Positions 35,395 to 43,551 of a stretch of 64,000 nucleotides of DNA are shown here, piece by piece. The notes beneath the pieces were generated by a model. The model made no database searches. It was not told where the DNA came from and was given only the letters and a program-made list of their open reading frames with translations. This DNA comes from Bdellovibrio sp. KM01 (GTDB lineage: Bacteria > Bdellovibrionota > Bdellovibrionia > Bdellovibrionales > Bdellovibrionaceae). Position 1 is the stretch's first letter. Every line of letters starts with the position of its first letter. Position numbers and translations under genes: made by a program. The stretch is from positions 1,984,001 to 2,048,000 of the forward strand of contig NZ_CP058348.1 in assembly GCF_013752535.1 (NCBI RefSeq), read 5' to 3'.

Positions 35395-36492
35395 ATGTTG
35401 AGTGAAATGAGTTCCAACATCAATCTTGCCAAACTGAACTATCAGCGCGGCCACTACCAGGAAGCTTGCGATAATTCCGAACGAATCTGCGCTGATGCAG
35501 AGGCCATCGGTGATTTACAAAGCTGGTTGTTTGGCGTTCGCTTTTTAATTCAGGCAAGTTCTGAATTGGGAAAGCTCGAAAACTTTCACAAACATTTCAG
35601 TAAACTTCTTGTGTACGAGAAAGAAAACCCCTCGGCTGAGATTTACGGCAAAGTCCTTCACAATATTGGTTTATGGAAAATGGCTTTGGGTGAAAACACT
35701 CAAGCGAAAGACTATTTCCAAAAGGCTTTGCATGAGTGCACACAGGCTCAGGATCTAGAAACCGTCTCAAGGCTTTTGCAAGAGCTTGCCATCGTTACGA
35801 TGAAAGAAAATCCTATCGAGGCCTTAAAGTATCTCGATAAGGCTTTACTTTTAACTCAAGAACTAAAACTGGAAGAAATTCATACCAGTTGCCTGGTGGT
35901 AAAAAGCCACGTTTTCTTGGACGAAAAGCGCGCCGATGATGCCTTAGATGCGATCTGGAAGGCTTATGAAAAAGCCCAACAAAACTCTCTGCACTATTTG
36001 ATCGTTTACATCCTAGTGCAAATGGCGGCGGTTTACGAAGCTCAGGGTAAACGCAATGAAGCTGCGATTTATCGTTCCTTAGCAATGAAGGGCATGGGCA
36101 GCGAAGGATCCACAAGACTTCGCACCGTAAAAGCCCAATTGGCGAAAGAAAATCACGTCTCTTCAGAAGCTGATCTGATTATCGATTCCACAAACTTCAA
36201 AGTGAAAACAACCAGCAAGGGTTCTGTTGATTTTAAAAATCAACATATCCTATTTGATCTTTTAAAACTGTTTGCCCAAAACCAGGGAATTCGTTTTACA
36301 AAATCCCAGCTTATCGAAAAAGTCTGGGGCTACCCTTATGATCCAGCCGTCCACGACAACTTAATTTACGTATCAATCAAACGCCTGCGCAATTTATTAG
36401 AGCCTGATGCAAACTCCGCAAGCTTCGTTTTGCGCGACCGCAAAGGCTATTACTTGCCGCCTAATATCACTGTGCGAATTATCGCTCTCTAG
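35395..36492 (+). CDS. TPR protein with C-terminal winged-helix DNA-binding domain
   Basis: A 365-residue protein of unusual order. Residues 1-235 are helical repeats of TPR type (LAKLNYQRGHYQEACDNSER, NIGLWKMALGENTQAKDYFQ, ALDAIWKAYEKAQQN). Residues 260-365 resemble an OmpR-type winged helix: FTKSQLIEKVWGYPYDPAVH, then VYVSIKRLRNLLEP (recognition helix) and DRKGYYLPP for the wing. There is no receiver domain. It lies between a chemoreceptor and the peptide cassette at 36657, so it is a candidate regulator of either, by position only. Its start at 35395 is ATG. Confidence 0.8.
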   Translation: MLSEMSSNINLAKLNYQRGHYQEACDNSERICADAEAIGDLQSWLFGVRFLIQASSELGKLENFHKHFSKLLVYEKENPSAEIYGKVLHNIGLWKMALGENTQAKDYFQKALHECTQAQDLETVSRLLQELAIVTMKENPIEALKYLDKALLLTQELKLEEIHTSCLVVKSHVFLDEKRADDALDAIWKAYEKAQQNSLHYLIVYILVQMAAVYEAQGKRNEAAIYRSLAMKGMGSEGSTRLRTVKAQLAKENHVSSEADLIIDSTNFKVKTTSKGSVDFKNQHILFDLLKLFAQNQGIRFTKSQLIEKVWGYPYDPAVHDNLIYVSIKRLRNLLEPDANSASFVLRDRKGYYLPPNITVRIIAL

Positions 36493-36595
36493 TCCGCCCC
36501 GCGTACCCTCGTCCAGAACACGATTCTTAAATCCAATAATAAAGACGCAAAACTGGGCCTCATCTCCAATATATTGATTTAAAGCTTAAATAAAG

Positions 36596-36612
36596 TCGGC
36601 ACCGTTCCTGCT
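36596..36612 (+). promoter_or_regulatory. Sigma-54-like promoter of the peptide cassette
   Basis: TCGGCACCGTTCCTGCT has GGCAC with the invariant GG at 36598-36599 and TGCT with the invariant GC at 36610-36611, which is the correct -24/-12 spacing of 12. Three of the less critical positions differ from YTGGCACG-N4-TTGCW. Transcription would start near 36623, giving a short leader with AAAGGAG before the ATG at 36657. No enhancer-binding protein gene is adjacent. Confidence 0.6.
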
Positions 36613-36656
36613 CTATCCCTAATCAACTAAGCCAATCACGGCATAAAGGAGATACC

Positions 36657-36800
36657 ATGAACAAATTCGAAATTTTTGAAAACATTATCGCTGAAAGAAA
36701 CAAATCTGGAACTGGCGTTCGCGCAGTTCTGGAAAAATCCAGCATCCCCGCAGAAGTTCAAGAAATCATGAACTCTCGCAAAGCGAAAAAGAAAAACTAG
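36657..36800 (+). CDS. 47-residue peptide, candidate precursor
   Basis: Too short for most gene finders. The product starts MNKFEIFENIIAERNK, continues through GTGVRAVLEKSSIPAEVQEI and ends in MNSRKAKKKN. The first half looks like a helical leader, and the second has a Pro and a strongly basic tail. There is no signal peptide. An AAAGGAG site lies 6-7 bases before the ATG, and a sigma-54-like promoter and a terminator hairpin surround it. It is followed by a 2OG-Fe(II) oxygenase and an ABC exporter. That layout suits the precursor of a modified peptide, with Pro, Asn or Lys as possible hydroxylation targets. No known precursor family is recognised; it could also be an unrelated regulatory peptide. 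Confidence 0.7.
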   Translation: MNKFEIFENIIAERNKSGTGVRAVLEKSSIPAEVQEIMNSRKAKKKN

Positions 36801-36810
36801 TTTTTCTTTT

Positions 36811-36842
36811 AAAGGGAGAGGCCCCCCTCCTCTCCCTTTTTT
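36811..36842 (+). terminator. Intrinsic terminator/attenuator between peptide and oxygenase
   Basis: AAAGGGAGAGG-loop-CCTCTCCCTTT followed by TTT, ten bases after the peptide stop and 24 before the oxygenase ATG. A hairpin in this place usually lets the first short gene be made in excess over the downstream genes. Confidence 0.85.
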
Positions 36843-36865
36843 AATTTCTAACACTGAGCAAATCT

Positions 36866-37456
36866 ATGAACTCATCTTTTCTACAAAACACTTCGGTAAA
36901 TGAATTTCAAACTCCCTGGAATCATTTTGTAATTGACAACTTTCTTCCCCAGAAACAATTCAAAAAAATCCAAAAGCATCTTTGCTCGGTAGTTGACGGT
37001 TATCAGAAAAGAGAAAACGATTCATTCGATTTAAATTTTATGTTCGTCCCCGACCTTAACCTCGCCAAACTATTCTTGGGCGACGATTTCAAATCTTTCC
37101 TGGAAGAAACAGTTCAGGAAAAACTCGAATTGTACGAAGAAGGCCTCGTTCAATTAAGAATGATGACTCCCGACTCCCCTGCAATGCCACCTCATATCGA
37201 CGACCAGGAAGATGGACGATCTCTCGTTTGCATCTATTATCTGTCTCCCGACTGGAACTCTGACAAAGGTGGCGAATTATGGCTTCATCAAGACACCGTC
37301 AAAACTAAAAGAAAAGAATCAAAAGTAATTCAACCTTTGGAAAACAGAATGGTGCTGTTTTTCGCAGATGATACAAACTGGCACAGCGTCACCAAAGTCA
37401 AAAACTGGAATCGCTATTCCATCATTTCAGAATGGATTGTTCAGGAGGCTCGATAA
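36866..37456 (+). CDS. 2-oxoglutarate/Fe(II)-dependent oxygenase (prolyl-hydroxylase type)
   Basis: A 196-residue protein of the P4Hc-like 2OG-Fe(II) dioxygenase family. The iron site is complete: PPHIDDQED supplies His110 and Asp112, and NWHSVTKV supplies His173; Arg183 (NRYSII), ten residues on, is placed to bind 2-oxoglutarate. GGELWLHQD forms the jelly-roll strand between them. It would hydroxylate a substrate. The 47-residue peptide just upstream is a natural candidate, though substrates of this family also include ribosomal proteins and EF-Tu. Its stop shares one base with the start of the ABC gene (TAATG), a sign of coupled translation. Confidence 0.88.
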   Translation: MNSSFLQNTSVNEFQTPWNHFVIDNFLPQKQFKKIQKHLCSVVDGYQKRENDSFDLNFMFVPDLNLAKLFLGDDFKSFLEETVQEKLELYEEGLVQLRMMTPDSPAMPPHIDDQEDGRSLVCIYYLSPDWNSDKGGELWLHQDTVKTKRKESKVIQPLENRMVLFFADDTNWHSVTKVKNWNRYSIISEWIVQEAR

Positions 37457-38796
37457 TGTTTTCCCCCTCAGTATTGAAGTATGTCGACAAGGTTTCCCAG
37501 ATAAAACTTATTGGAGTTACGACTTGCCAACAATTGGTGGCTGTCACAAGTACTTTCGCTTTAATGAAGGCGGGCCTTGCTTTAGGTGATCAGAATTCTA
37601 TGAGCCTGTGGCTAGGACTCGCCCTTGTCTGCCATGTCGTTGTCCCATTTTTTGGCTTGATTCAACGTCCTCTGGAAACCGCTCTGGGATTTTCAGCCTA
37701 CAAAAGATTTCTGGAAGAAAATCTTTTAAGCAAAGCTAAAAGACCCGGTATTTGGCAGGAGAAGCATCAAAAAGAACTGTTCACTTCGTCCATTGGTTCC
37801 GAGGCGGAAAACTATTTGGCCGTGATCATCTTTTTAGGTCTGGATCTTTTTACTTTCATCCTTTCCATCAGTCTGGGGGTTTTAGTCATTGGCCTGACAT
37901 TGGATACTTCATTTATTCCAGCGTATATTGCGTCTGGCTTGTTTTCGTTTTTCGCATTCAAATACTTTCAGAAAATCGCAAAGTCAGCGGCCGAGTCCGA
38001 GCAACAATCCCGAAGCAAGTTCGAAAGCTACCTATTTAAAGCCTGGGAAAATATCTTCTTCAAAAACTCTGAAGTGGTTGCCAACTACATCAAAAACTTT
38101 AATTCCCATCTAAATGATGCTAAGGAAAAATCTCGTCACTCTTCCTTGATGAGCGAGACCATGGTGGCGGCTTTAACGTTTATCGCAAGCCTTCCAGTTA
38201 TTGTTGCCGTCTTCGTGGTTATCAGCCGACATAACGGGGATGTTAAAGTGATGGCGGCCCTTTTGGCTGCGATTCCTCGACAGTTAAACATGCTGGCTAC
38301 TTTTAGAACAATCTTCCAAACTATTTCTTCTCTGGTTTCTTTCGAAGCGAAGCTCAAAACTATGAAGGGCAATGCGGTCCTTTCGGAACCTGTTCTTTCT
38401 TCGCGTATTTCTATTAAAAACATCACAGTGCAAAATGATGCTTTCGCTTCGCTGGAAGATTTGTCAAAGTCTGTATCTTTATCCAAACCTTCCAGAATTC
38501 AAATTAGAGGATCCAACGGCGCGGGAAAATCGACTTTGATGCTGCACCTTAACGAATCACTTGAATCCTCATTTTACATTCCAGCACATCCACAGTTTGA
38601 GTTTGAAGATGCAGAGGAAGGCTCAACGGGACAAAAAATGCTAAGACATATCGAATATGCCGCTTCATTAGATAATAAACATCTTTTACTGGACGAATGG
38701 GATGCGAACTTGGATCAAGAAAATATTTTGAAGATCAATGAACTATTGAACAGGATCAGCAAAGACAAAGTGATCATTGAAGTTCGTCACCGATAA
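37456..38796 (+). CDS. Compact ABC exporter with STGQ/DEW motifs (cyclic-peptide exporter type)
   Basis: A 446-residue fused membrane/ATPase protein. About six hydrophobic segments occupy residues 15-300. The ATPase has GSNGAGKST at 352-360 (Walker A), HPQFEF (Q-loop), GSTGQK (signature, about 390), LLLDEWDANLD (Walker B, Asp413-Glu414) and EVRHR with His445 as H-loop. STGQ and DEWxA-x2-D are also seen in SyrD/PvdE-type cyclic-peptide exporters. The span from Walker A to the signature is only about 38 residues against about 100 normally, so the helical subdomain is much reduced. No peptidase C39 domain. Start 37456 is set by AGGAGG and the TAATG overlap with the oxygenase. Confidence 0.82.
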   Translation: MFSPSVLKYVDKVSQIKLIGVTTCQQLVAVTSTFALMKAGLALGDQNSMSLWLGLALVCHVVVPFFGLIQRPLETALGFSAYKRFLEENLLSKAKRPGIWQEKHQKELFTSSIGSEAENYLAVIIFLGLDLFTFILSISLGVLVIGLTLDTSFIPAYIASGLFSFFAFKYFQKIAKSAAESEQQSRSKFESYLFKAWENIFFKNSEVVANYIKNFNSHLNDAKEKSRHSSLMSETMVAALTFIASLPVIVAVFVVISRHNGDVKVMAALLAAIPRQLNMLATFRTIFQTISSLVSFEAKLKTMKGNAVLSEPVLSSRISIKNITVQNDAFASLEDLSKSVSLSKPSRIQIRGSNGAGKSTLMLHLNESLESSFYIPAHPQFEFEDAEEGSTGQKMLRHIEYAASLDNKHLLLDEWDANLDQENILKINELLNRISKDKVIIEVRHR

Positions 38797-38826
38797 TAAA
38801 AAAGCCCGGGTTCGCCGGGCTTTTTC
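38797..38826. terminator. Bidirectional intrinsic terminator
   Basis: AAAAAAGCCCGGG-TTCG-CCGGGCTTTTT right after the ABC exporter stop and next to the mpl end. TTCG is a stable tetraloop. Confidence 0.9.
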
Positions 38827-38830
38827 TCTT

Positions 38831-40240
38831 CTACTCTAGAGCTTTCATGAGTTTTGTATAGATGCCATCAAATCCACCGTTCGACATGATCAGGATCACG
38901 TCGCCGCGTTTTGCGCGAGCTTTAAGAGCTGCTACGATTTGATCGGCCCCATCGAAATCTTCCGCTGTTACGCCAGAGGATTTAAGGTCCGTGATCAACT
39001 CATGAGATGAGAAGCGGTTTTCCGCATCGATTTTCGATTGATCAAAGGCTTTGGCCAACATCACTTCGTGGGAGCCCTTGAATGCTTCTACGTAGTCTTT
39101 TTGAAAGACTTTACGACGGGATGTCGCACTTCTTGGTTCAAAGACCGAAAACACTTTACGGCCTGGGTATTTCTTTTGAATACCTTTTACCGTCTCACGC
39201 ACCGCTGTTGGATGGTGGGCGAAGTCTTCGATCACCAGGATGCCATTGGGCTCACCCAGGATCTCTTGGCGGCGCTTAACGCCCTCAAAGGATTCCATGG
39301 CGATTTGAATTCTGTTTTCAGAGAAACCCAGGATTTTAGACATTGCCACAACGGCGGTCGCATTCAGAATGTTGTAATCTCCTGTGATCTGCATGTTGTA
39401 TGGCCCCATGATTTCACCTTTGTGGTGAACTTCGAAACCAACACCTTTTTCATTCTGGAAAAGAACTTTCGCTCGGAAGTCTGCATCGGCTTTAAAGCCG
39501 TATGTGAAGTTATTCTTGGCCTTGCAAAGCTTACGAAGCTCCATCACATTCGCATCTTCAGCGCACGCAAGCAAAGTTCCATCGACTGGAATCAAATTCA
39601 TGAGTTTTGCGAACGAGTCTTTGACCGCTTGAAGATCTTTATAGATATCCGCGTGATCGAACTCTACCGAAGTCAAAACAACGTGTTTTGGTTTATAGTG
39701 AACAAACTTTGGAACCTTATCAAAGAAAGCCGTGTCGTATTCGTCACCTTCGATAACGAACAGATTGCCTTCCGGATTTTTAAAGCTTTGCGAGAAGTTT
39801 TTAGGAATACCACCGATTAAGAAACCTGGTTTCTTTCCCGCATTTTCCGCAACCCAAGACATCATCGAAGTTGTTGTCGTTTTTCCGTGAGTTCCAGAAA
39901 TTACAATGCTTTCGCGATTTTCGATAATAAACTCGCCCATTGCTTTTGGCAAAGATGTGTACGGAATACCCAGCTTCACCAATTCTTGTGCTTCTTCGTT
40001 ATTTGCGGAAATAACATTCCCGACGATCACGAAATCCGGTTTTGGATGCAGGTTTTCAGCTTTGTAGCCTTTTTGAATATTGATGCCTAAGCTTTCCAGC
40101 TGTGTGGACATCGGTGGGTATGGGTTCATATCGCTGCCGGTGATTTTGTAACCGCGATCTTTCAAAAGACCTGCCAAAGACGCCATCGCTGTCCCGCAGA
40201 TCCCCATCAAGTGAATATGACTACCAGGTTTTAAATCCAT
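38831..40240 (-). CDS. mpl: UDP-MurNAc:L-Ala-gamma-D-Glu-meso-DAP ligase
   Basis: A 469-residue Mur ligase that joins a recovered murein tripeptide to UDP-N-acetylmuramate, so it recycles peptidoglycan. Motifs: HLMGICGTAMASLAGLLKDRG at the start (Mpl/MurC type), SGTHGKTTTTSMMSWV (ATP loop), EGDEYDTAFFDK and FAHHPTAVRETV. The EYDTAFFDK segment and DFAHHPTA distinguish Mpl from MurC. It lies in a run with a beta-lactamase-like protein and LdcA, so the cluster handles murein turnover. In a predator, peptides from prey murein could feed it. Confidence 0.93.
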   Translation of the reverse strand: MDLKPGSHIHLMGICGTAMASLAGLLKDRGYKITGSDMNPYPPMSTQLESLGINIQKGYKAENLHPKPDFVIVGNVISANNEEAQELVKLGIPYTSLPKAMGEFIIENRESIVISGTHGKTTTTSMMSWVAENAGKKPGFLIGGIPKNFSQSFKNPEGNLFVIEGDEYDTAFFDKVPKFVHYKPKHVVLTSVEFDHADIYKDLQAVKDSFAKLMNLIPVDGTLLACAEDANVMELRKLCKAKNNFTYGFKADADFRAKVLFQNEKGVGFEVHHKGEIMGPYNMQITGDYNILNATAVVAMSKILGFSENRIQIAMESFEGVKRRQEILGEPNGILVIEDFAHHPTAVRETVKGIQKKYPGRKVFSVFEPRSATSRRKVFQKDYVEAFKGSHEVMLAKAFDQSKIDAENRFSSHELITDLKSSGVTAEDFDGADQIVAALKARAKRGDVILIMSNGGFDGIYTKLMKALE

Positions 40241-40267
40241 TTATGCTCCCTGTTTTAAGCCCTCGGC

Positions 40268-41329
40268 TTAAACTCCGCTTCTGCGATAATTTTCAACAAT
40301 CCAATTGTGAATCTCGGAACGCAATTTTGCAAAGGCCTTGTTTTCGGAACCATACAAAACTCGATTCGAAAGAATATTCACACTCATGTCCATCTTAGGA
40401 TCGTACCAAATGGACGTTCCTGTGAACCCCGTATGGCCAATAGAATCCAATGAGAAATAGCTGCCACAGCTTGCAGATCCCGGTGTCGGCATCATATAGC
40501 CCATAGCCCAGTCGCCTTTTCCTTCTGGCAACGCGCGCTTAGCAAACAGCTGCGCCGTCTTTTGGCGGATGCTGTATCTTGCGATTCCCAAAAGCTGGGA
40601 ACGCAGATGAAGCGAGTACCAACCCAAATCATCGATACTTCCGAAAAGACCCGCATGAGTGGAAACACCACCGAAAGACCACGCATTTAAGTCGTGAACT
40701 TCGCCTTGCACCAGCTTTTTACGTACTGGACATTCTTCTGTTGGTGCAAATAAAGAGATCTTGGTGCTTGTCGTGTTGTTGGCGTGGAACTCCAAAGTCG
40801 TTCCTGCATAGAATTTATTTTTAGTATCGGTCCAAACATCCAAAAGTGGTTTTTCGAAAATCACTTCCAGAATATAACCCAATACCAGGAATCCGACGTC
40901 TGAATAAACCGCCGTTTCGCTCTTCTCAAGCTTTAAGCCCTTGATGATATCGCGCAACTGATCACGACGTTTTTCCATCGACAAATTCATATTGATTTCT
41001 TGATAAAACGGAAGCCACCAAGGCAGACCTGAGCTGTGAGTCAATAGCTCGGTGATTTTCGTTTCTGTCGAAGGAAACCAAGGCAGGAATTGAGAAACTT
41101 TGGTTTCAAAATTCCATTTACCCAATTCATAGGCATACATCATCGCTTGCTGAGTGAAGATGACTTTCGTCACACTCGCAAAATCATAGTAAGCGTAGGT
41201 ATTACCGACAGCAACGTCACAAATAATACGACCGCCTTGATAAGCACGAACCATCACGCCAGGCGTGGTGTCGCGGATGCGATCTTCCAATTGCAAAATC
41301 AGATTCTTTTCTAGAACTGAAAATTTCAT
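40268..41329 (-). CDS. Beta-lactamase-family serine hydrolase
   Basis: A 353-residue protein of the class C beta-lactamase/esterase fold. The active-site S-x-x-K is in FASVTKVIF at about residue 52; YSDVGFLVLGYIL near 140 takes the Y-x-N position, with D instead of N; the end has SIGHTGFTGTSIW where H-x-G is the usual third motif. It has no signal peptide, so it is likely cytosolic. It sits between mpl and ldcA, with one-base contact with ldcA, which suggests a murein-related substrate such as a muropeptide. Lactam hydrolysis is not implied. Confidence 0.85.
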   Translation of the reverse strand: MKFSVLEKNLILQLEDRIRDTTPGVMVRAYQGGRIICDVAVGNTYAYYDFASVTKVIFTQQAMMYAYELGKWNFETKVSQFLPWFPSTETKITELLTHSSGLPWWLPFYQEINMNLSMEKRRDQLRDIIKGLKLEKSETAVYSDVGFLVLGYILEVIFEKPLLDVWTDTKNKFYAGTTLEFHANNTTSTKISLFAPTEECPVRKKLVQGEVHDLNAWSFGGVSTHAGLFGSIDDLGWYSLHLRSQLLGIARYSIRQKTAQLFAKRALPEGKGDWAMGYMMPTPGSASCGSYFSLDSIGHTGFTGTSIWYDPKMDMSVNILSNRVLYGSENKAFAKLRSEIHNWIVENYRRSGV

Positions 41330-42261
41330 TACGCTTTACCTCCCGTATCGATACTGAGCAGCACCTTGCCGTTCTTTTGAGTCAGAACGCATGAAGTGTT
41401 TAAAGGGACTGGTCGTTGAATAATATCGTGGCCCGCCTCCAATCCCTGGAAAACAGGAATATCTAAGTCTGCGGCCCAACGTTTAAATACTAGCTTATGT
41501 TTTGTCTCTTCTGATCCGGGCTCATTTCCACCAATGAAATCCCCCAGAATCAACCCATGACATTGCTTAAAGACGCCAGCCTGGCGCATATGCTCCAGCA
41601 TTTTATCAATGCGGTAACCACGCTCGCCGGTGTCCTCCAGGAACAAGAAGGACTTCTTGGCTTCGATCTGCCACGGAGTTCCCAAAGTTGTTTGCAGAAC
41701 TGCGAGGTTACCACCAACAATCTTGGATTTTTGAAGTGTTATGTTACGTGCCTGATCATTCAGAGGTTTGAGCTTTTTAAACTCTACAGCCTTTTCTTGA
41801 CCGAACAGGACATTGTGCAATTCCTTTTCGTGTTTGGCTGAAACCAGGCCTCGACCCAAACGATCCAAAAGCGGCGCGTGCAATGTGCTCCAACCCCATT
41901 CCTGAGTCAAGAATGTGTGCAGGGAGGTAATATCACTGATACCAATCAAAAGTTTTGGCTCTTTCGGTTTTTTTAATTTTGCGAGCATTGGCAACAAGCG
42001 GTTGCTGCCGTAACCACCACGCATACACCAAATCACACGAGAATCCTTAGATTCAATTGCAGCCTTCAAAAAACCAAAGCGCGCTTCATCTTCGTTGGCG
42101 TGCAGAAAATGCGGTTTAATCAGATTTCTGGGAATGCGTGGCTGCAAATTCCACTTCAAAAGAAATGCGTGCGCCCCCTCCACTTCGTGGGGCTGTGATG
42201 GGTAACCAGGAGCTACAACATCGATAATATCGCCTTCTTTAAAATAATTCCAGCGTGTCAT
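41329..42261 (-). CDS. ldcA: LD-carboxypeptidase (S66 family)
   Basis: A 310-residue protein of the S66 fold, which removes D-Ala from the tetrapeptide of muropeptides, giving the tripeptide used by Mpl. Motifs are IIDVVAPGYPS near the start, IWCMRGGYGSNRLLPML at about 90, LIGISDITSLH at about 115 with the catalytic Ser, FLEDTGERGYRIDKML (Glu) and GLEAGHDI (His) in the C-terminal domain. The Ser-Glu-His set is complete. It has no signal peptide, as expected for the cytosolic recycling enzyme. It touches the hydrolase before it by one base and purB is one base upstream. Confidence 0.9.
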   Translation of the reverse strand: MTRWNYFKEGDIIDVVAPGYPSQPHEVEGAHAFLLKWNLQPRIPRNLIKPHFLHANEDEARFGFLKAAIESKDSRVIWCMRGGYGSNRLLPMLAKLKKPKEPKLLIGISDITSLHTFLTQEWGWSTLHAPLLDRLGRGLVSAKHEKELHNVLFGQEKAVEFKKLKPLNDQARNITLQKSKIVGGNLAVLQTTLGTPWQIEAKKSFLFLEDTGERGYRIDKMLEHMRQAGVFKQCHGLILGDFIGGNEPGSEETKHKLVFKRWAADLDIPVFQGLEAGHDIIQRPVPLNTSCVLTQKNGKVLLSIDTGGKA

Positions 42262-43551
42262 CTAAACTTTCACTCTCTTGATGATATCTTTGATCGACTT
42301 TTTATGTTTTTTACCTGCAAAGATCTCTTCAATCTCTTTTGGTTTCAAAAGTTCGCGGGCTTCATCGCTGCCCATCAATTTGTCTTTCAAATGCTCGCCG
42401 TATCCAAGTGTGTGACAAAGTCTTTGTACCAAAGCATAAGCATCCTCACGACGCATGCCTTTGGCCACCAAGGCAAGCAACACATGAGAACTGAACAACT
42501 GCCCTTGCGAGCTTTCGATATTGTCTAGCATGCGTTTTTTATTTACTTCCAAACCATCCAGCAAAATGCTCATGCGATGAATAGCATAATCCGCTACGAT
42601 GAAAGCATCCGGGAAAATCACGCGCTCAACCGAAGAATGACTGATATCGCGTTCGTGCCACAAAGCCACGTCTTCCATGGCTGCCACTGCGTAACCGCGC
42701 AGCAGACGAGAAAGGCCCGTTATATTTTCCGCACTGATTGGATTTTTCTTATGAGGCATCGCTGAAGAGCCCTTTTGACCCTTCGTGAATCCTTCCGTTA
42801 CCTCACCCACGTCACTGCGTTGCAAATGGCGAAGCTCCACTGCCAGACGCTCAAGACCTGTTCCGATCATCGCCAGCGACAACATCATTTCCGCATGACG
42901 ATCGCGAGGGATGACTTGAGTGGCAATCGGCTCTGGCTTCAATCCCAGTTTGCGTGCGACCATCGCTTCAACTTTAGGTGATTGGCTGGAGAAAGTTCCC
43001 ACGGCACCACTCAGTTTACAGATGTTCATATTTTCCAAAGCATCTTTCACACGTTTTTTATTACGGCGAAGCTCAGTTAGAAAACCTGCCATTTTGAAAC
43101 CGAATGTTGTCGGCTCTGCAAACATTCCGTGTGTGCGCCCCGCACACATGGTTTCCGCGTGCTTGCTGACCAATGTTTGCAAAGACTTTTCCATGCGCAG
43201 GATCGAACCCATCAAAACTTGACCGGCTTCGCGCACTTGCAAGCTGAAGGCCGTATCTAAAACATCAGAAGATGTCATACCGAAGTGAATGTACTTACCA
43301 TGAGGGCCCACATTTTCAGCCACGTTGCTGACAAAGGCGATCACATCATGCTTGGTTTCTTTTTCAATTTCAGAGATGCGTTTCACACTGAAGCGAGCTT
43401 TTTGCGCGATCGCTTTTGCGGCAACCTTAGGAATCAAGCCCAATTGTGCTTGAACCTGTGCCACCGTGATTTCAACTTGCATCATCTTGCCAAATCGTTG
43501 ATCTGCATCCCAAATAAGGCCCATCTCAGGGCGCGTGTAACGTTCGATCAC
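42262..43551 (-). CDS. purB: Adenylosuccinate lyase
   Basis: A 429-residue lyase that acts twice in purine synthesis, on SAICAR and on adenylosuccinate. The family signature is GSSAMPHKKNPISAENI at about residues 260-276. HFGMTSSDVLDTA (about 88) and TCAGRTHGMFAEPTTFGFK (about 140, with the catalytic His) are also present. Length is normal. It overlaps the start of the upstream flavoprotein-like gene by 4 bases, so both may be translated from one message, though they have no evident metabolic link. Confidence 0.95.
   Translation of the reverse strand: MIERYTRPEMGLIWDADQRFGKMMQVEITVAQVQAQLGLIPKVAAKAIAQKARFSVKRISEIEKETKHDVIAFVSNVAENVGPHGKYIHFGMTSSDVLDTAFSLQVREAGQVLMGSILRMEKSLQTLVSKHAETMCAGRTHGMFAEPTTFGFKMAGFLTELRRNKKRVKDALENMNICKLSGAVGTFSSQSPKVEAMVARKLGLKPEPIATQVIPRDRHAEMMLSLAMIGTGLERLAVELRHLQRSDVGEVTEGFTKGQKGSSAMPHKKNPISAENITGLSRLLRGYAVAAMEDVALWHERDISHSSVERVIFPDAFIVADYAIHRMSILLDGLEVNKKRMLDNIESSQGQLFSSHVLLALVAKGMRREDAYALVQRLCHTLGYGEHLKDKLMGSDEARELLKPKEIEEIFAGKKHKKSIKDIIKRVKV

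Noticed and set aside
39038-39820. A 260-codon open frame opposite mpl
   Set aside because: Antisense shadow of mpl with unlikely composition and no family motif.
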